Source of the DNA: Saprospiraceae bacterium
Lineage (GTDB): Bacteria > Bacteroidota > Bacteroidia > Chitinophagales > Saprospiraceae
Direction of reading: 5' to 3'
Length of the DNA: 64,000 bases
Assembly: GCA_026129545.1 (NCBI GenBank)
Contig: JAHCHX010000001.1
Location: forward strand, 1,301,501-1,365,500
The notes below the pieces were generated by a model. That model searched no databases and was not told the origin of the DNA. It worked only from the letters and a program-made list of their open reading frames with translations. Below, piece after piece: positions 17,940-26,833 of the stretch. Both the position numbers and the translations under genes were made by a program. Numbering within the stretch: position 1 is the first letter of the stretch; every line of letters begins with the position of its first letter.

Positions 17940-18539
17940 ATGCTCACAGCAATCGTATTAGCCGCCGGAATGTCGCGGCGAATGGAAGGCGAAAATAAAC
18001 TGCTGCTTCCATTCGGCGACAAAACGATGTTGGAAACCACACTCGACCACATACTCGCCGCAGGGCTAGAGGATATTGTAGTCGTTTTGGGACACGACAG
18101 CAAACGCATCCAAGCCATCTTGGGCGACAGGTCGGTAAAAACAGTTCACAATCCCGACCACCCAACGGGCATGACCTCCTCCATTCAGGCAGGTGTTCGA
18201 GCCGCGTTGCCGCACGCTGCTGGCTTTATGATTTGTTTGTCGGATATGCCGCTTATTACCTCAACGATATATAGCCAATTAGTAAAGATTTTTTTTGAAG
18301 AGGCCCGAAGAGAGCCGCGAATTATCGTCCAGCCAGTCTTTGAAGGCACACCGGGCAACCCTGTCATCTTTTCTGCCGTTTTTAAAAATGAAATTTTGGC
18401 GCTCGAACACCCCGAAGGCTGCAAACCCGTAGTGCAAATAAACCGGGAATGCGTGGTGCGCGTCCCCGTTTCGAGCGATTCGATTTTGAGGGATGCCGAC
18501 ACAGCAGCGGACTTTGAAGTGCTGAAAAGGAGATTTTAG
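17940..18539 (+). CDS. mocA: MocA-like molybdenum cofactor nucleotidyltransferase
   Basis: This 199-residue Rossmann-fold NTP transferase begins MLTAIVLAAGMSRRMEGENKLLLPFG, the nucleotide-binding loop with its lysine. Other marks are VVVLGHDSKRI, NPDHPTGMTSSIQAG and the metal-binding FMICLSDMPLI. MocA attaches CMP to molybdopterin to make the MCD cofactor used by xanthine dehydrogenase-family enzymes. That fits the two hydroxylase subunit genes directly downstream on the same strand. The start is fixed by the motif. Specificity for CTP rather than GTP is inferred from context. Confidence 0.85.
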   Translation: MLTAIVLAAGMSRRMEGENKLLLPFGDKTMLETTLDHILAAGLEDIVVVLGHDSKRIQAILGDRSVKTVHNPDHPTGMTSSIQAGVRAALPHAAGFMICLSDMPLITSTIYSQLVKIFFEEARREPRIIVQPVFEGTPGNPVIFSAVFKNEILALEHPEGCKPVVQINRECVVRVPVSSDSILRDADTAADFEVLKRRF

Positions 18540-18641
18540 TAGAGAAAAGGCCACAGGATTGGGCAGATGAACATGATTGCTCCCTGATTTCGGGCAGATT
18601 GCACCTTTAGCGATGCCCCAAACTTGACGGCGTAAAGTATA
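18540..18641 (+). repeat. Dispersed palindromic repeat, copy 2 (degraded 5' end)
   Basis: The block GGGCAGATGAACATGATTG...GGGCAGATTGCACC...GCCCCAAACTTGACGGC...GTATAG follows the same order as the better copies at 21508 and 35607, but the first ~20 bp are eroded. It lies directly after the MocA-like stop codon. Confidence 0.5.
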
Positions 18642-18736
18642 GAGTTGTTTTTCTGACAAATGAGAGCAAACTAAATTTGCCCTATCCCTCAAAAAACTTT
18701 ACCTTTCGCCACTTTTAAGTCAAAATTCTGTCGAAC

Positions 18737-19195
18737 ATGGCAACTTACACACTCAACATCAATGGCCGTGAATATCGCGCTGACGTGGCGCCCGACACTC
18801 CCCTGCTGTGGGTTTTGCGCGACCACCTCGGCCTCGTTGGCACCAAATACGGTTGCGGCATCGCGGCGTGTGGCGCTTGCACCGTCCATCTCGACGGCGC
18901 GGCGGTCCGTTCCTGTGTCTTGCCTGTCTCTTCCGTCGAATCGGCCAAAGTCACCACTATCGAAGGACTTTCCGAAAAAGGCGACCACCCTGTTCAGCGC
19001 GCTTGGGACGAAGTGGATGTGCCCCAATGCGGCTACTGCCAAGCAGGTCAAATCATGTCCGCTGCCGCTCTGCTCCGTCGCAACCCCAATCCCAACGACG
19101 AAGAAATAGAACAGGCCATGCTCGGCAACCTCTGCCGATGCGGCGCTTACCATCGCATACGCGATGCGGTGAAGTTGGCCGCGAAGAAAAGTTGA
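18737..19195 (+). CDS. 2Fe-2S subunit of a xanthine dehydrogenase-family hydroxylase
   Basis: This 152-residue small subunit has a plant-type ferredoxin domain (C40, C45, C48, C60 in [28 protein letters not shown] order) and a second helical 2Fe-2S domain (C98, C101, C133, C135 in CGYCQAGQ and LCRCGAYHR). It passes electrons from the molybdenum site. Size and pairing match the isoquinoline 1-oxidoreductase alpha (IorA) type, a two-subunit enzyme without a FAD subunit. The large subunit follows 125 bp downstream. Confidence 0.92.
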   Translation: MATYTLNINGREYRADVAPDTPLLWVLRDHLGLVGTKYGCGIAACGACTVHLDGAAVRSCVLPVSSVESAKVTTIEGLSEKGDHPVQRAWDEVDVPQCGYCQAGQIMSAAALLRRNPNPNDEEIEQAMLGNLCRCGAYHRIRDAVKLAAKKS

Positions 19196-19320
19196 TGAGG
19201 GTTGATAAAGGTTTATGGAGTTGATAACGTAAAGTGAACCACGGCCTGTCAATTTCATCAACCCTATCAACTTTTATCAACATTCATCAACCCTTTTCAG
19301 GTTTTCAAAATCATTCTGCC

Positions 19321-21480
19321 ATGCAATCCTACTCCACAACATATAGCCGCCGCGACTTCCTCAAAAACTCAGCCCTCATCGGCGGCGGGCTATTCCTCGG
19401 ATTCGACCTGCTAGGCGCAGGCAAATTCAACGCAGCGGTGGCCAACCCCGCGCTCGAAGGCGCGTTCGATTTCAACGCATATCTTTCCATCAACAGCGAC
19501 GGCACGGCGACCATTTTTTCGCCCAACCCAGAAGTCGGCCAAGGGGTCAAAACCTCGTTCCCGATGACGGTGGCCGAAGAGTTGGACTTCGACTGGACGA
19601 AAGTAAAAGTGGTGCAAGCGCCCTTGGACACCATCAAATTCGACCGCCAAGTGGCAGGAGGCAGCTACTCTACCCCACACTCTTGGATGCGGCTGCGCCA
19701 AGCTGGCGCCACCGCCCGTCGAATGCTCATGGAAGCCGCTGCCAACCGTTGGGGCGTGGATACCCATACATTGACAACCGACAATGGTGTGGTGCGTCAC
19801 CCCAATGGCAAACAGGCAACTTACGGAGAATTGGCCGCCGATGCCGCCCAACTCACACCACCGACCGACGTGCCACTCAAGGACCGCAAAGATTTCAAAA
19901 TCATCGGCACCTTCGTCAGAGGCGTTGACAACCACGAGATTATCACGGGCAAACCCCTCTTCGGCATGGATTTCTACCGCGAGGGAATGTTGCACGCTAT
20001 GGTGCAGCACCCACCCGCGTTTGGGCTGCAGCTCAAATCTTTCGACAGCGCGGCAGCCAAGGCCATGCCCGGCATCGTGGACGTGGTTTCTTTCAAAAAC
20101 AATGTGGCCGTCGTCGGTAGGTCCACTTGGGAAGTGATGAAAGCCCGCGAAGTGCTCAAAGCGGAATATGAGCCAGCCGCTGCATTGGAAAGCAGCGCCG
20201 ACCACGACCGAATCTTCAAGGAACTGATGGCCAAAGGCGAGGCTCAAACGCGCCGCAAGGACGGCGATACCGCCGCTGCCTTTGCCGCCGCTGCCAAAAT
20301 CGTCGAGGCAGAATACCAATGCCCCTTCCTCTCCCACGCCCCGATGGAGCCGATGAACTTCTTCGCCGATGTGCGTCCCGACAAAGTGGAACTCATCGGC
20401 CCCACACAAGTCCCCGCTTCCACCCGCACACAAGTCGCCAAACTATTGGACATACCCGAAGAAAAAATAACGGTGGAAATGACACGCATGGGCGGCGGTT
20501 TTGGGCGGCGGCTACGCCCCGACTTCGCGCTGGAAGCCGCAGAAATTTCCAGCATCATCAAAGCACCCGTGAAAGTCATCTGGACCCGCGAAGACGACAT
20601 GACGGGCGGCATCTATCGCCCGGCGGCGCGCTATCGCTTCCGTGCGGCTTTGGACAAAGCAGGCAACATCACTGGCTACGAACTCCGCGGCGTGGGCATC
20701 AACACCGGCAACCCTGTGCGGGAGCACAACTTCCCAGCAGGCGCAGTGCCCAATGTGCTCATCGAATCGGTGGAACACAGCTCGCCCATCACAACAGGCC
20801 CTTGGCGTGCACCCATTACCAATTTCCTCGCGGGCGCGGAGCAGACTTTCCTCGACGAAGTGGCCGAAGCCGCCGGGAAAGACCCCGTGACCATGCGGCT
20901 CGAACTGTTCCGACAAGCCAAACCGCCACTCAACAATGAGGGCAGGCCGACCTACGACCCGGAACGTTTCATCAAAACCATCGAGCTGGCTGCCGAAAAA
21001 TCGGGCTGGTTCAAAAAACGGAAAAAAGGTGTTTCGCTGGGCTTCAGCATCTACTACTCCCATCTGTCGTATGTGGCTCAGGTGGCCGAAGTGGTAAAAC
21101 GCAAAGGCAAATTCACCCTGCAAAAAGTCTATTGCGCGGTGGATTGCGGCATCGTTGTGAACATGAGCGGCGCACTCAACCAAGTGGTGGGAAGCGTGGT
21201 GGACGGCCTCGGACACGCGATGTACGGGCAAATCACTTTCAAAAACGGCGAGCCGGAGCAAAAGAACTTCAACACTTACCGCCTGATTCGCATCCACGAA
21301 ATCCCCGAAGTGGAAGTCTATTTTGTGGACAACGGCATTGACCCGACGGGCCTCGGCGAGCCTGCGCTGCCCCCGCTGAGCGGCGCGGTAGCGAACGCTT
21401 TTTACAAAGCGATGGGCAAACGATTCAGACACCAGCCGTTTGTAAATGAAGCAGATGGGTTGATGGAGGGGGTATTGTGA
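19321..21480 (+). CDS. Tat-exported molybdopterin-binding subunit of an IorB-like hydroxylase
   Basis: From MQSYSTTYSRRDFLKNSALIGGG the protein has 719 residues. The SRRDFLK twin-arginine signal sets the start; the frame's earlier start at 19234 lies in repetitive ATCAAC-rich leader. Motifs include EVGQGVKTSFPMTVAEELD, FGRRLRPDFALEA (MoCo contact) and the C-terminal GLGEPALPPLSGAVANAF, with the catalytic glutamate of this family. Together with the 2Fe-2S subunit it should oxidise an aldehyde or N-heterocycle in the periplasm; the substrate is unknown. MoCo enzymes are loaded before Tat export, which fits the neighbouring cofactor genes. Confidence 0.92.
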   Translation: MQSYSTTYSRRDFLKNSALIGGGLFLGFDLLGAGKFNAAVANPALEGAFDFNAYLSINSDGTATIFSPNPEVGQGVKTSFPMTVAEELDFDWTKVKVVQAPLDTIKFDRQVAGGSYSTPHSWMRLRQAGATARRMLMEAAANRWGVDTHTLTTDNGVVRHPNGKQATYGELAADAAQLTPPTDVPLKDRKDFKIIGTFVRGVDNHEIITGKPLFGMDFYREGMLHAMVQHPPAFGLQLKSFDSAAAKAMPGIVDVVSFKNNVAVVGRSTWEVMKAREVLKAEYEPAAALESSADHDRIFKELMAKGEAQTRRKDGDTAAAFAAAAKIVEAEYQCPFLSHAPMEPMNFFADVRPDKVELIGPTQVPASTRTQVAKLLDIPEEKITVEMTRMGGGFGRRLRPDFALEAAEISSIIKAPVKVIWTREDDMTGGIYRPAARYRFRAALDKAGNITGYELRGVGINTGNPVREHNFPAGAVPNVLIESVEHSSPITTGPWRAPITNFLAGAEQTFLDEVAEAAGKDPVTMRLELFRQAKPPLNNEGRPTYDPERFIKTIELAAEKSGWFKKRKKGVSLGFSIYYSHLSYVAQVAEVVKRKGKFTLQKVYCAVDCGIVVNMSGALNQVVGSVVDGLGHAMYGQITFKNGEPEQKNFNTYRLIRIHEIPEVEVYFVDNGIDPTGLGEPALPPLSGAVANAFYKAMGKRFRHQPFVNEADGLMEGVL

Positions 21481-21507
21481 GCACTTTGCGCACGTTAGCG
21501 ATACATT

Positions 21508-21612
21508 TATACCTTGATTCGCTATGATTTGTTAGATGAACATGATTGATGTTCTTGATTTTTAGCAGATTGCGATTGCAGCCATGCCCAAAACCTAACG
21601 GCGCGAAGTATA
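21508..21612 (+). repeat. Dispersed palindromic repeat, copy 3 (well preserved)
   Basis: It starts TATACCTTGATTCGCTATGA and ends AACGGCGCGAAGTATA, with termini that are inverted copies of each other over ~20 bp with mismatches. Its last 18 bp cover the moeA stop and final codons, so the last residues of MoeA (FYTSRR) are encoded by the repeat. Confidence 0.7.
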
Positions 21613-22812
21613 AAATCGGTAACGATGAACCGGAAACGCTTCGCCAGCCTGAAAAACATCTCTTTCCATAGGTAGCTCTAAAAAACCGTCGGCATCGCTG
21701 AGATTGGCGAGGTCGCCAGAGCCGTGCCCCGGCGAAGGTTGCGCCCGCATCAAGCCGTCGTTTGACCAAGTCAGCCGGACAGGCAGAAAATACGTCAGCG
21801 CGGGTTTGAACGTAACTGCTTCATTCAATGCAGCCATTTCGGGAAGGCGCGGTGCTTCGCCCATACTTTTGTGCAAAAACGGCAACAAATAGCGACAAGC
21901 GCACAAAAACGCCGAAACGGGATTGCCTGGCAAGGCAAAAATGACCGCCCGTTCGGTTATCCGCCCAAACCAAAAAGGCTTGCCGGGTCGCTGCGACACC
22001 TTGTGGAAGCACTTTTCGACACCAAGTGCATTGAGCACCTGAGGCACAAAGTCGAACTTGCCTTCCGAGACCGCGCCACTTAGAACGACAATTTCAAATT
22101 CGCGTAAAATCTTCTCCAATCCCCTCGCAATCACTTCCCTATCATCGGGGAAATGAAAAATTTGACTCTCCATTTTGAATTCACATTCCAACAACGCGCG
22201 CAAAGCGAACACGTTGGATGAGCGAATCTGGTGTGGCAAAGGTGTTTGGCCGACATCCACCAACTCGTCGCCCGTGGACACAATGGCCGTTCGGGGAAGG
22301 CGCGCCACCCGAAGTTTTGTTTTCCCAACAGTGGCGGCGACGGCAATTTCCGCAGGGCCTATTTTTTGTCCCTTTTGAACAATCAATGTGCCAGCCTGCC
22401 TATCAATTCCCTGAAAATGAATGTTTTGTCGAGGAAATACTGTCTCGCATAAAACGGTCGCCATTCCTTTTTCAATTCGCAAATCTTCATAGCGAACAAC
22501 CGTGTCGGTACCATCGGGAAGCATCGCACCCGTCATGACTTCTAAACAGTTGGCGAGGTCCCCCAACGTCATGCGAGGCGCTCCTGCAGCCTGAACGCCC
22601 TCAAAGGCGAATTGCCGCCGGCCCTTATCCCATTCCGCATGGCTAATGGCAATGCCGTCCATTGCCACGCGGTCGAACGGCGGAAAATCGCGGTCAGCCA
22701 CGAGGTCTTCAGCCAAAACCCGCCCCAGAGAATTTATCAGCTCCACCTCTTCCGCGGCAGGCGAGAAGACATTTTGCAAAATGATTTTTTCCGCTTCGGC
22801 GACGCTGAGCAT
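21595..22812 (-). CDS. moeA: Molybdopterin molybdenumtransferase
   Basis: MoeA inserts molybdate into adenylylated molybdopterin. The 405-residue protein shows PFDRVAMDGIAIS (domain with the MPT site), EVMTGAMLPDGTDTVVRYED, the MoCF_biosynth motif RTAIVSTGDELVDVG with a conserved Asp-Glu pair, VVLSGAVSEGKFDFV, and FALPGNPVSAFLCACRYLLPFL. It ends in a beta-barrel domain IV. It is oriented towards the hydroxylase large subunit and divergent from mobA, sharing a 164 bp leader with it. Its 3' end is overlapped by a dispersed repeat. Confidence 0.95.
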   Translation of the reverse strand: MLSVAEAEKIILQNVFSPAAEEVELINSLGRVLAEDLVADRDFPPFDRVAMDGIAISHAEWDKGRRQFAFEGVQAAGAPRMTLGDLANCLEVMTGAMLPDGTDTVVRYEDLRIEKGMATVLCETVFPRQNIHFQGIDRQAGTLIVQKGQKIGPAEIAVAATVGKTKLRVARLPRTAIVSTGDELVDVGQTPLPHQIRSSNVFALRALLECEFKMESQIFHFPDDREVIARGLEKILREFEIVVLSGAVSEGKFDFVPQVLNALGVEKCFHKVSQRPGKPFWFGRITERAVIFALPGNPVSAFLCACRYLLPFLHKSMGEAPRLPEMAALNEAVTFKPALTYFLPVRLTWSNDGLMRAQPSPGHGSGDLANLSDADGFLELPMERDVFQAGEAFPVHRYRFYTSRR

Positions 22813-22976
22813 GGCGTTGATACTTGAAAAAAGGGTAAGGCTGTCTTAAATGAAAACACCGCGAATGTGACGCTTTTTACAGACTTTTGTTTTCAATACT
22901 TTCTCATCCTCGCCCACCTTTACCCATCTCGGCCGATAAACGAGCATTTAAAAAAATTAGAAATTGCCTTTCGTGA

Positions 22977-24116
22977 ATGAAACATCAAAAACACAGCAAA
23001 CTCGCCAAGCCTGCCCTCGGTCAATGGGCGCGAGCGGAATGGGCCATTCTCGGAACGACGTGCGGCAATATCCAATCGCTGGCAAAAGAAGTATGCGCAC
23101 ATTTGTCGCCGCGCTGGAAGACGGGATATGTGGATGCCGACCACAAAGAAGTGAATGAGAGCAAACAAAACTCGCCCTTCTCGCTTGGCTGGACGGATAA
23201 AATCGGCTTTCACCGCCTTGATTTTTTGCAAACGCCCAACCTGTGGGAGCAACGCGCTTTGATGAGCGAATTGGACATAGTGTTGGCAAACGGCAACCAT
23301 TTTGAAGCCGCTCGGCAAATTTTGGCGCTCGACAGCCGGAAATTCGACAGCCTGACGCGCAAATTAGAACGCCTGAAGCAAGTGGATTTGTTGTTGACAA
23401 AAAGCAGCGACTCGCATTTCGTGATACCAGCCGAAATGCCGGAGTTTCTAAAAAATCATTTACCTGATTGGGCAGGTATTCCCGTGCTCGACATAGCCGC
23501 GGCCAATCGTATCGCTATTTTTTTAGAAAAAAACATCGGGGTTCCCGCTATAAGAGCATTAGTCCTCGCGGGTGGGAAAAGTACCCGAATGGGGCAGGAT
23601 AAATTCGCCATTGCTTATCACGAGCAACCGCACTGGCAGTTTTTGAAAAATTTATTGAGCAAAAATGGTCTCGAGGTCTACATCTCCTGCCGGTTGGAGC
23701 AGGCCGAGTATTTTGTGGGAGAAAAAGTCATAACCGACTCATTTGCAGATTTAGGGCCGATGGGCGCTATCCTCTCTGCTTTTCGCCACGACCCTAACGC
23801 AGCGTGGCTGGTGTTGGCCTGCGACCTGCCTTTGTTCGACGAAGCGACACTCCAATTTCTACTTTCCAATCGCAATTCGTCGGCTGTGGCGACGGCCTTT
23901 CGCCAACCGTCTGACGAGGCGGGATTTCCCGAGCCTTTGGTCGCTCTATGGGAGCCGAAAAGTTATGCGCGCCTGCTCCGGTTCCTCGCGCAGGGAGTGA
24001 GTTGCCCGCGCAAAGTGCTGATAAATTCTTTCATCCACCTACTCGACGCGCCCTCGCCCGAATCTTTGACAAACGCCAACACGCCAGAAGAAAGGGATGC
24101 GATTTTGGGAAGGTAG
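22977..24116 (+). CDS. mobA: MobA-type molybdopterin nucleotidyltransferase with degenerate N-terminal domain
   Basis: This 379-residue protein has two parts. Residues 1-190 (WAILGTTCGNIQSLAKEV...LDSLTRKLERL) look like a worn MobB-type nucleotide-binding domain; its Walker A lysine is not evident (GTTCGNI). From about residue 192, IRALVLAGGKSTRMGQDKFAIAYHEQPHWQFL is a clear MobA guanylyltransferase domain, with DLGPMGAILSAF and VLACDLPLFDEATLQFLL as further motifs. MobA adds GMP to molybdopterin. Fusion with a MobB-like domain suggests a single polypeptide doing both roles, or a regulatory relic. It is divergent from moeA. Confidence 0.85.
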   Translation: MKHQKHSKLAKPALGQWARAEWAILGTTCGNIQSLAKEVCAHLSPRWKTGYVDADHKEVNESKQNSPFSLGWTDKIGFHRLDFLQTPNLWEQRALMSELDIVLANGNHFEAARQILALDSRKFDSLTRKLERLKQVDLLLTKSSDSHFVIPAEMPEFLKNHLPDWAGIPVLDIAAANRIAIFLEKNIGVPAIRALVLAGGKSTRMGQDKFAIAYHEQPHWQFLKNLLSKNGLEVYISCRLEQAEYFVGEKVITDSFADLGPMGAILSAFRHDPNAAWLVLACDLPLFDEATLQFLLSNRNSSAVATAFRQPSDEAGFPEPLVALWEPKSYARLLRFLAQGVSCPRKVLINSFIHLLDAPSPESLTNANTPEERDAILGR

Positions 24117-24229
24117 AGCAGGGCCGCAACATTCTCCTCCGCCGCGCAAAATTCTTTTTCCACACCCAAACACGCACTACATTTGACCCCGAATGTTAAC
24201 ACCTTGTCGTCAACAAATTCACCGTTCAG

Positions 24230-26194
24230 ATGCCTACCTCCTCTGCCGCCACAACGCCCACTACCAAAGACAAAACCTCTCCCGGCTACCTGAAATACGA
24301 GCTCAAAAGCTACGAAAAAATGCCCGTGAAAATCTGGGACGATGCCATAGACGCCGCCCGCTCTGTAGCCCGCTCCATCGAATTGGCCATCCGGCAGCGT
24401 CAGCAGGAAGGCGAAAAAATCGTGTTGGGGCTAGCTACTGGTAGCACTCCCATCAAAGTGTACGAAGAATTGGTGCGGCTGCACAAGGAGGAAGGGCTTA
24501 GTTTTCAGAATGTGGTCACGTTCAATCTCGACGAGTATTACCCCATGCCCAAAGAGGCGCAACAGAGCTACTGGCGCTTCATGCACGAGTATCTTTTCGA
24601 CCATGTGGACATCAAGCCGGAAAACATTCACGTCCCCGACGGCACTTTGCCCATGGAGCAAGTGGCGACGTATTGCGAACGCTACGAAAAGTTGATAGAC
24701 CTCGCCGGAGGCATTGATATCCAATTGCTTGGCATTGGCCGCACAGGACATATCGGCTTCAACGAGCCGGGCGCTTGGGAAACATCGCCGACCCGCATGG
24801 TGCGACTCGACCACCTCACGCGCCACGATGCCATCAAGGATTTTCAGAGCGAGGATGATGTGCCATACCGCGCCATCACGATGGGCGTAGGCAGCATCTT
24901 CAAGGCGCGCACGGTCTATCTGATGGCTTGGGGGCCTCACAAGGCCAGCATCATCCAACAGGCCATCGAGGGCGACATCAGCAATTCGGTGCCCGCCTCG
25001 TTTTTGCAAAAACACCCCAACGTCAAGGTGATTTTGGACAAAAGCGCCGCAAGTGACCTGACCAAAATGAAGTCTCCATGGCTCGCTGGTATCTGCAATT
25101 GGACGGACGATTTGATTTGCAAAGCCGTCGTCTGGCTCTCACAACAGACCGGCAAGCCCATCCTGAAACTCACTGATGAGGACTACAACGAACACGGTCT
25201 CAGCGAGTTGATTATAGAGGAGGCTAAACCTTATGAACTGAATATCCGCATTTTCAACCGCCTGCAACACACCATCACAGGCTGGCCCGGCGGCAAGCCC
25301 AACGCCGACGACAGCAACCGCCCCGAACGTGCCAAACCTGCCCAAAAGCGCGTCATCATCTTCAGCCCCCACCCCGACGACGACGTGATTTCGATGGGCG
25401 GCACCTTTCAGCGTCTGGTGGACCAAGGACATGAGGTGCATGTGGCATATCAGACTTCCGGCAACATTGCAGTACACGACTATGATGCGTTGCGCTACGC
25501 GGAATTCATGCTCGAGTTTTCCGAACATCACGGCAGCGTCAGCGACGCAGAGCGCCAACGCTATGAGCGCGTCATCCATTTCTTGCGGAACAAACATTCC
25601 GGCGATGCTGACAGCCCCGAAGTGCGGAGCATCAAAGGGCTGATACGCCGGGGTGAGGCCCGTGCGGGCGCTCGGTTCACAGGGCTGACCGACGAGTTCA
25701 TTCATTTCCTCGATATGCCATTTTACGAAACAGGGCGCACCCGCAAAAAACCGCTTGGAGAGGAGGATATTCGCATCATCGCGGACTTGATGTTGCGCGT
25801 GAAACCACACCAAGTGTATGCCGCGGGTGACTTGGCCGACCCGCACGGCACCCACAGAGTCTGCCTTGACGCCATCTTTGGCGCATACCAACAGCTTGAA
25901 AAAGAATCTTGGATAAAGGACTGCTGGCTTTGGCTCTACCGAGGCGCATGGCACGAATGGGCCGTCCACGAAATTGAAATGGCTGTGCCGATGAGTCCAC
26001 AACAGCTGCGCCGCAAGCGACAGGCGATTTTCATGCACCAAAGCCAAAAAGACCATCCGCCATTCCCCGGTGGCGACGACCGAGAATTCTGGCAACGAGC
26101 GGAATACCGCAACAAAGAAACTGCCAACACCTACCGGGCACTTGGCTTGGCGGAATACGAGGCAATGGAAGCGTTCGTGCGGTGGAAAGGTTGA
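24230..26194 (+). CDS. nagB: Glucosamine-6-phosphate deaminase fused to a LmbE/PIG-L-like domain
   Basis: This 654-residue protein combines two enzymes. Residues ~35-300 are NagB (VLGLATGSTPIKVYEELV, VVTFNLDEYYPM, LGIGRTGHIGFNEPG), which turns glucosamine-6-P into fructose-6-P plus ammonia. From about residue 380, KRVIIFSPHPDDDVISMGGTFQRLV begins a LmbE-like zinc deacetylase domain with the PHPDD metal motif and ADPHGTHRVCLDAI. The second domain might remove the N-acetyl group first, so that both NagA- and NagB-type steps sit in one chain. This double architecture is common in Bacteroidetes. The first ~30 residues are low complexity and may be linker. Confidence 0.9.
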   Translation: MPTSSAATTPTTKDKTSPGYLKYELKSYEKMPVKIWDDAIDAARSVARSIELAIRQRQQEGEKIVLGLATGSTPIKVYEELVRLHKEEGLSFQNVVTFNLDEYYPMPKEAQQSYWRFMHEYLFDHVDIKPENIHVPDGTLPMEQVATYCERYEKLIDLAGGIDIQLLGIGRTGHIGFNEPGAWETSPTRMVRLDHLTRHDAIKDFQSEDDVPYRAITMGVGSIFKARTVYLMAWGPHKASIIQQAIEGDISNSVPASFLQKHPNVKVILDKSAASDLTKMKSPWLAGICNWTDDLICKAVVWLSQQTGKPILKLTDEDYNEHGLSELIIEEAKPYELNIRIFNRLQHTITGWPGGKPNADDSNRPERAKPAQKRVIIFSPHPDDDVISMGGTFQRLVDQGHEVHVAYQTSGNIAVHDYDALRYAEFMLEFSEHHGSVSDAERQRYERVIHFLRNKHSGDADSPEVRSIKGLIRRGEARAGARFTGLTDEFIHFLDMPFYETGRTRKKPLGEEDIRIIADLMLRVKPHQVYAAGDLADPHGTHRVCLDAIFGAYQQLEKESWIKDCWLWLYRGAWHEWAVHEIEMAVPMSPQQLRRKRQAIFMHQSQKDHPPFPGGDDREFWQRAEYRNKETANTYRALGLAEYEAMEAFVRWKG

Positions 26195-26199
26195 CTCAC

Positions 26200-26302
26200 A
26201 AGTTCGGCACGACGTTTTTTTTCAACATGGCAACAACCGCAACCTGCTCAAAATCAAATACATCAATCATGGCCGTCCGACAAATCCTGTCGAACCGTGG
26301 TA
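26200..26302 (-). repeat. Dispersed palindromic repeat, copy 4 (diverged)
   Basis: AGTTCGGCACGACG...CATGGCAACAACCGCAACCTG...ATCAATCATGGCCGTCCGACAAATCCTGTCGAACCGTGGTA shows the same block order as copy 1 with more mismatches. It fills most of the gap between nagB and the next gene. Confidence 0.5.
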
Positions 26303-26317
26303 AAAATCACAATCTCA

Positions 26318-26833
26318 ATGAAAAACTTTTCAGTCAAACAGTTGATAATTGCCCCTCTGCTGTTGTGTCTCTGCTTGGCCGTTCGCGGACAGGAAGAGGA
26401 AATGACCGCAGAAAAAATGCTGGCTATTTTCAACATGAAGTTTGAAATAGCGGCACCCGATGCCACTTTTACAGCGACAGAGCAAGGCTGGGAAGAAGAA
26501 GCGACACGCGCCAAATTGGTCTGCTCGGCCTTGCCGGCACCTTACGAGCGCGTATTGGCGGATTTTATGGAAATCACGATGCCAGACGACATCAAGCTGA
26601 TTTCGAAAGATACCATGTCCGTTGGTGGGCTTGCAGGCTACTTAATGGTCACCGAAGCAACCCCACCTGCCGACGAGCCGGAGCAAGAACATTTCTACGG
26701 CATTATGTACATCCGTTCATGGGACAAACTTAGCACCCTCAATATCAACGCGATATATCCCAAATCCCAACACGAGCGCCTGTACAGAAAAATGCTAGCC
26801 ACCTTCGCCACCGTGCGGAAAAAGGAAGATTAA
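26318..26833 (+). CDS. Exported protein of unknown function
   Basis: From MKNFSVKQLIIAPLLLCLCLAVRGQ, a signal peptide, the protein has 171 residues. An in-frame start 7 codons earlier would precede the signal. The mature part (EEEMTAEKMLAIFNMKFEIAAPDATFTATEQGWEEEATRAKLVCSALPAPYERVLADFME...YLMVTEATPPADEP) is not a family I recognise; it is probably a small periplasmic protein. Its stop codon directly precedes the GTG start of the methyltransferase gene (0 bp), so the two are likely co-transcribed. Confidence 0.7.
   Translation: MKNFSVKQLIIAPLLLCLCLAVRGQEEEMTAEKMLAIFNMKFEIAAPDATFTATEQGWEEEATRAKLVCSALPAPYERVLADFMEITMPDDIKLISKDTMSVGGLAGYLMVTEATPPADEPEQEHFYGIMYIRSWDKLSTLNINAIYPKSQHERLYRKMLATFATVRKKED

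Noticed and set aside
26203..26320. Short reading frames over the intergenic region after nagB and similar ones at 21425 and 35491
   Set aside because: They are translations of the dispersed repeat (recurring NRNLLKIK-like peptides) and not genes.
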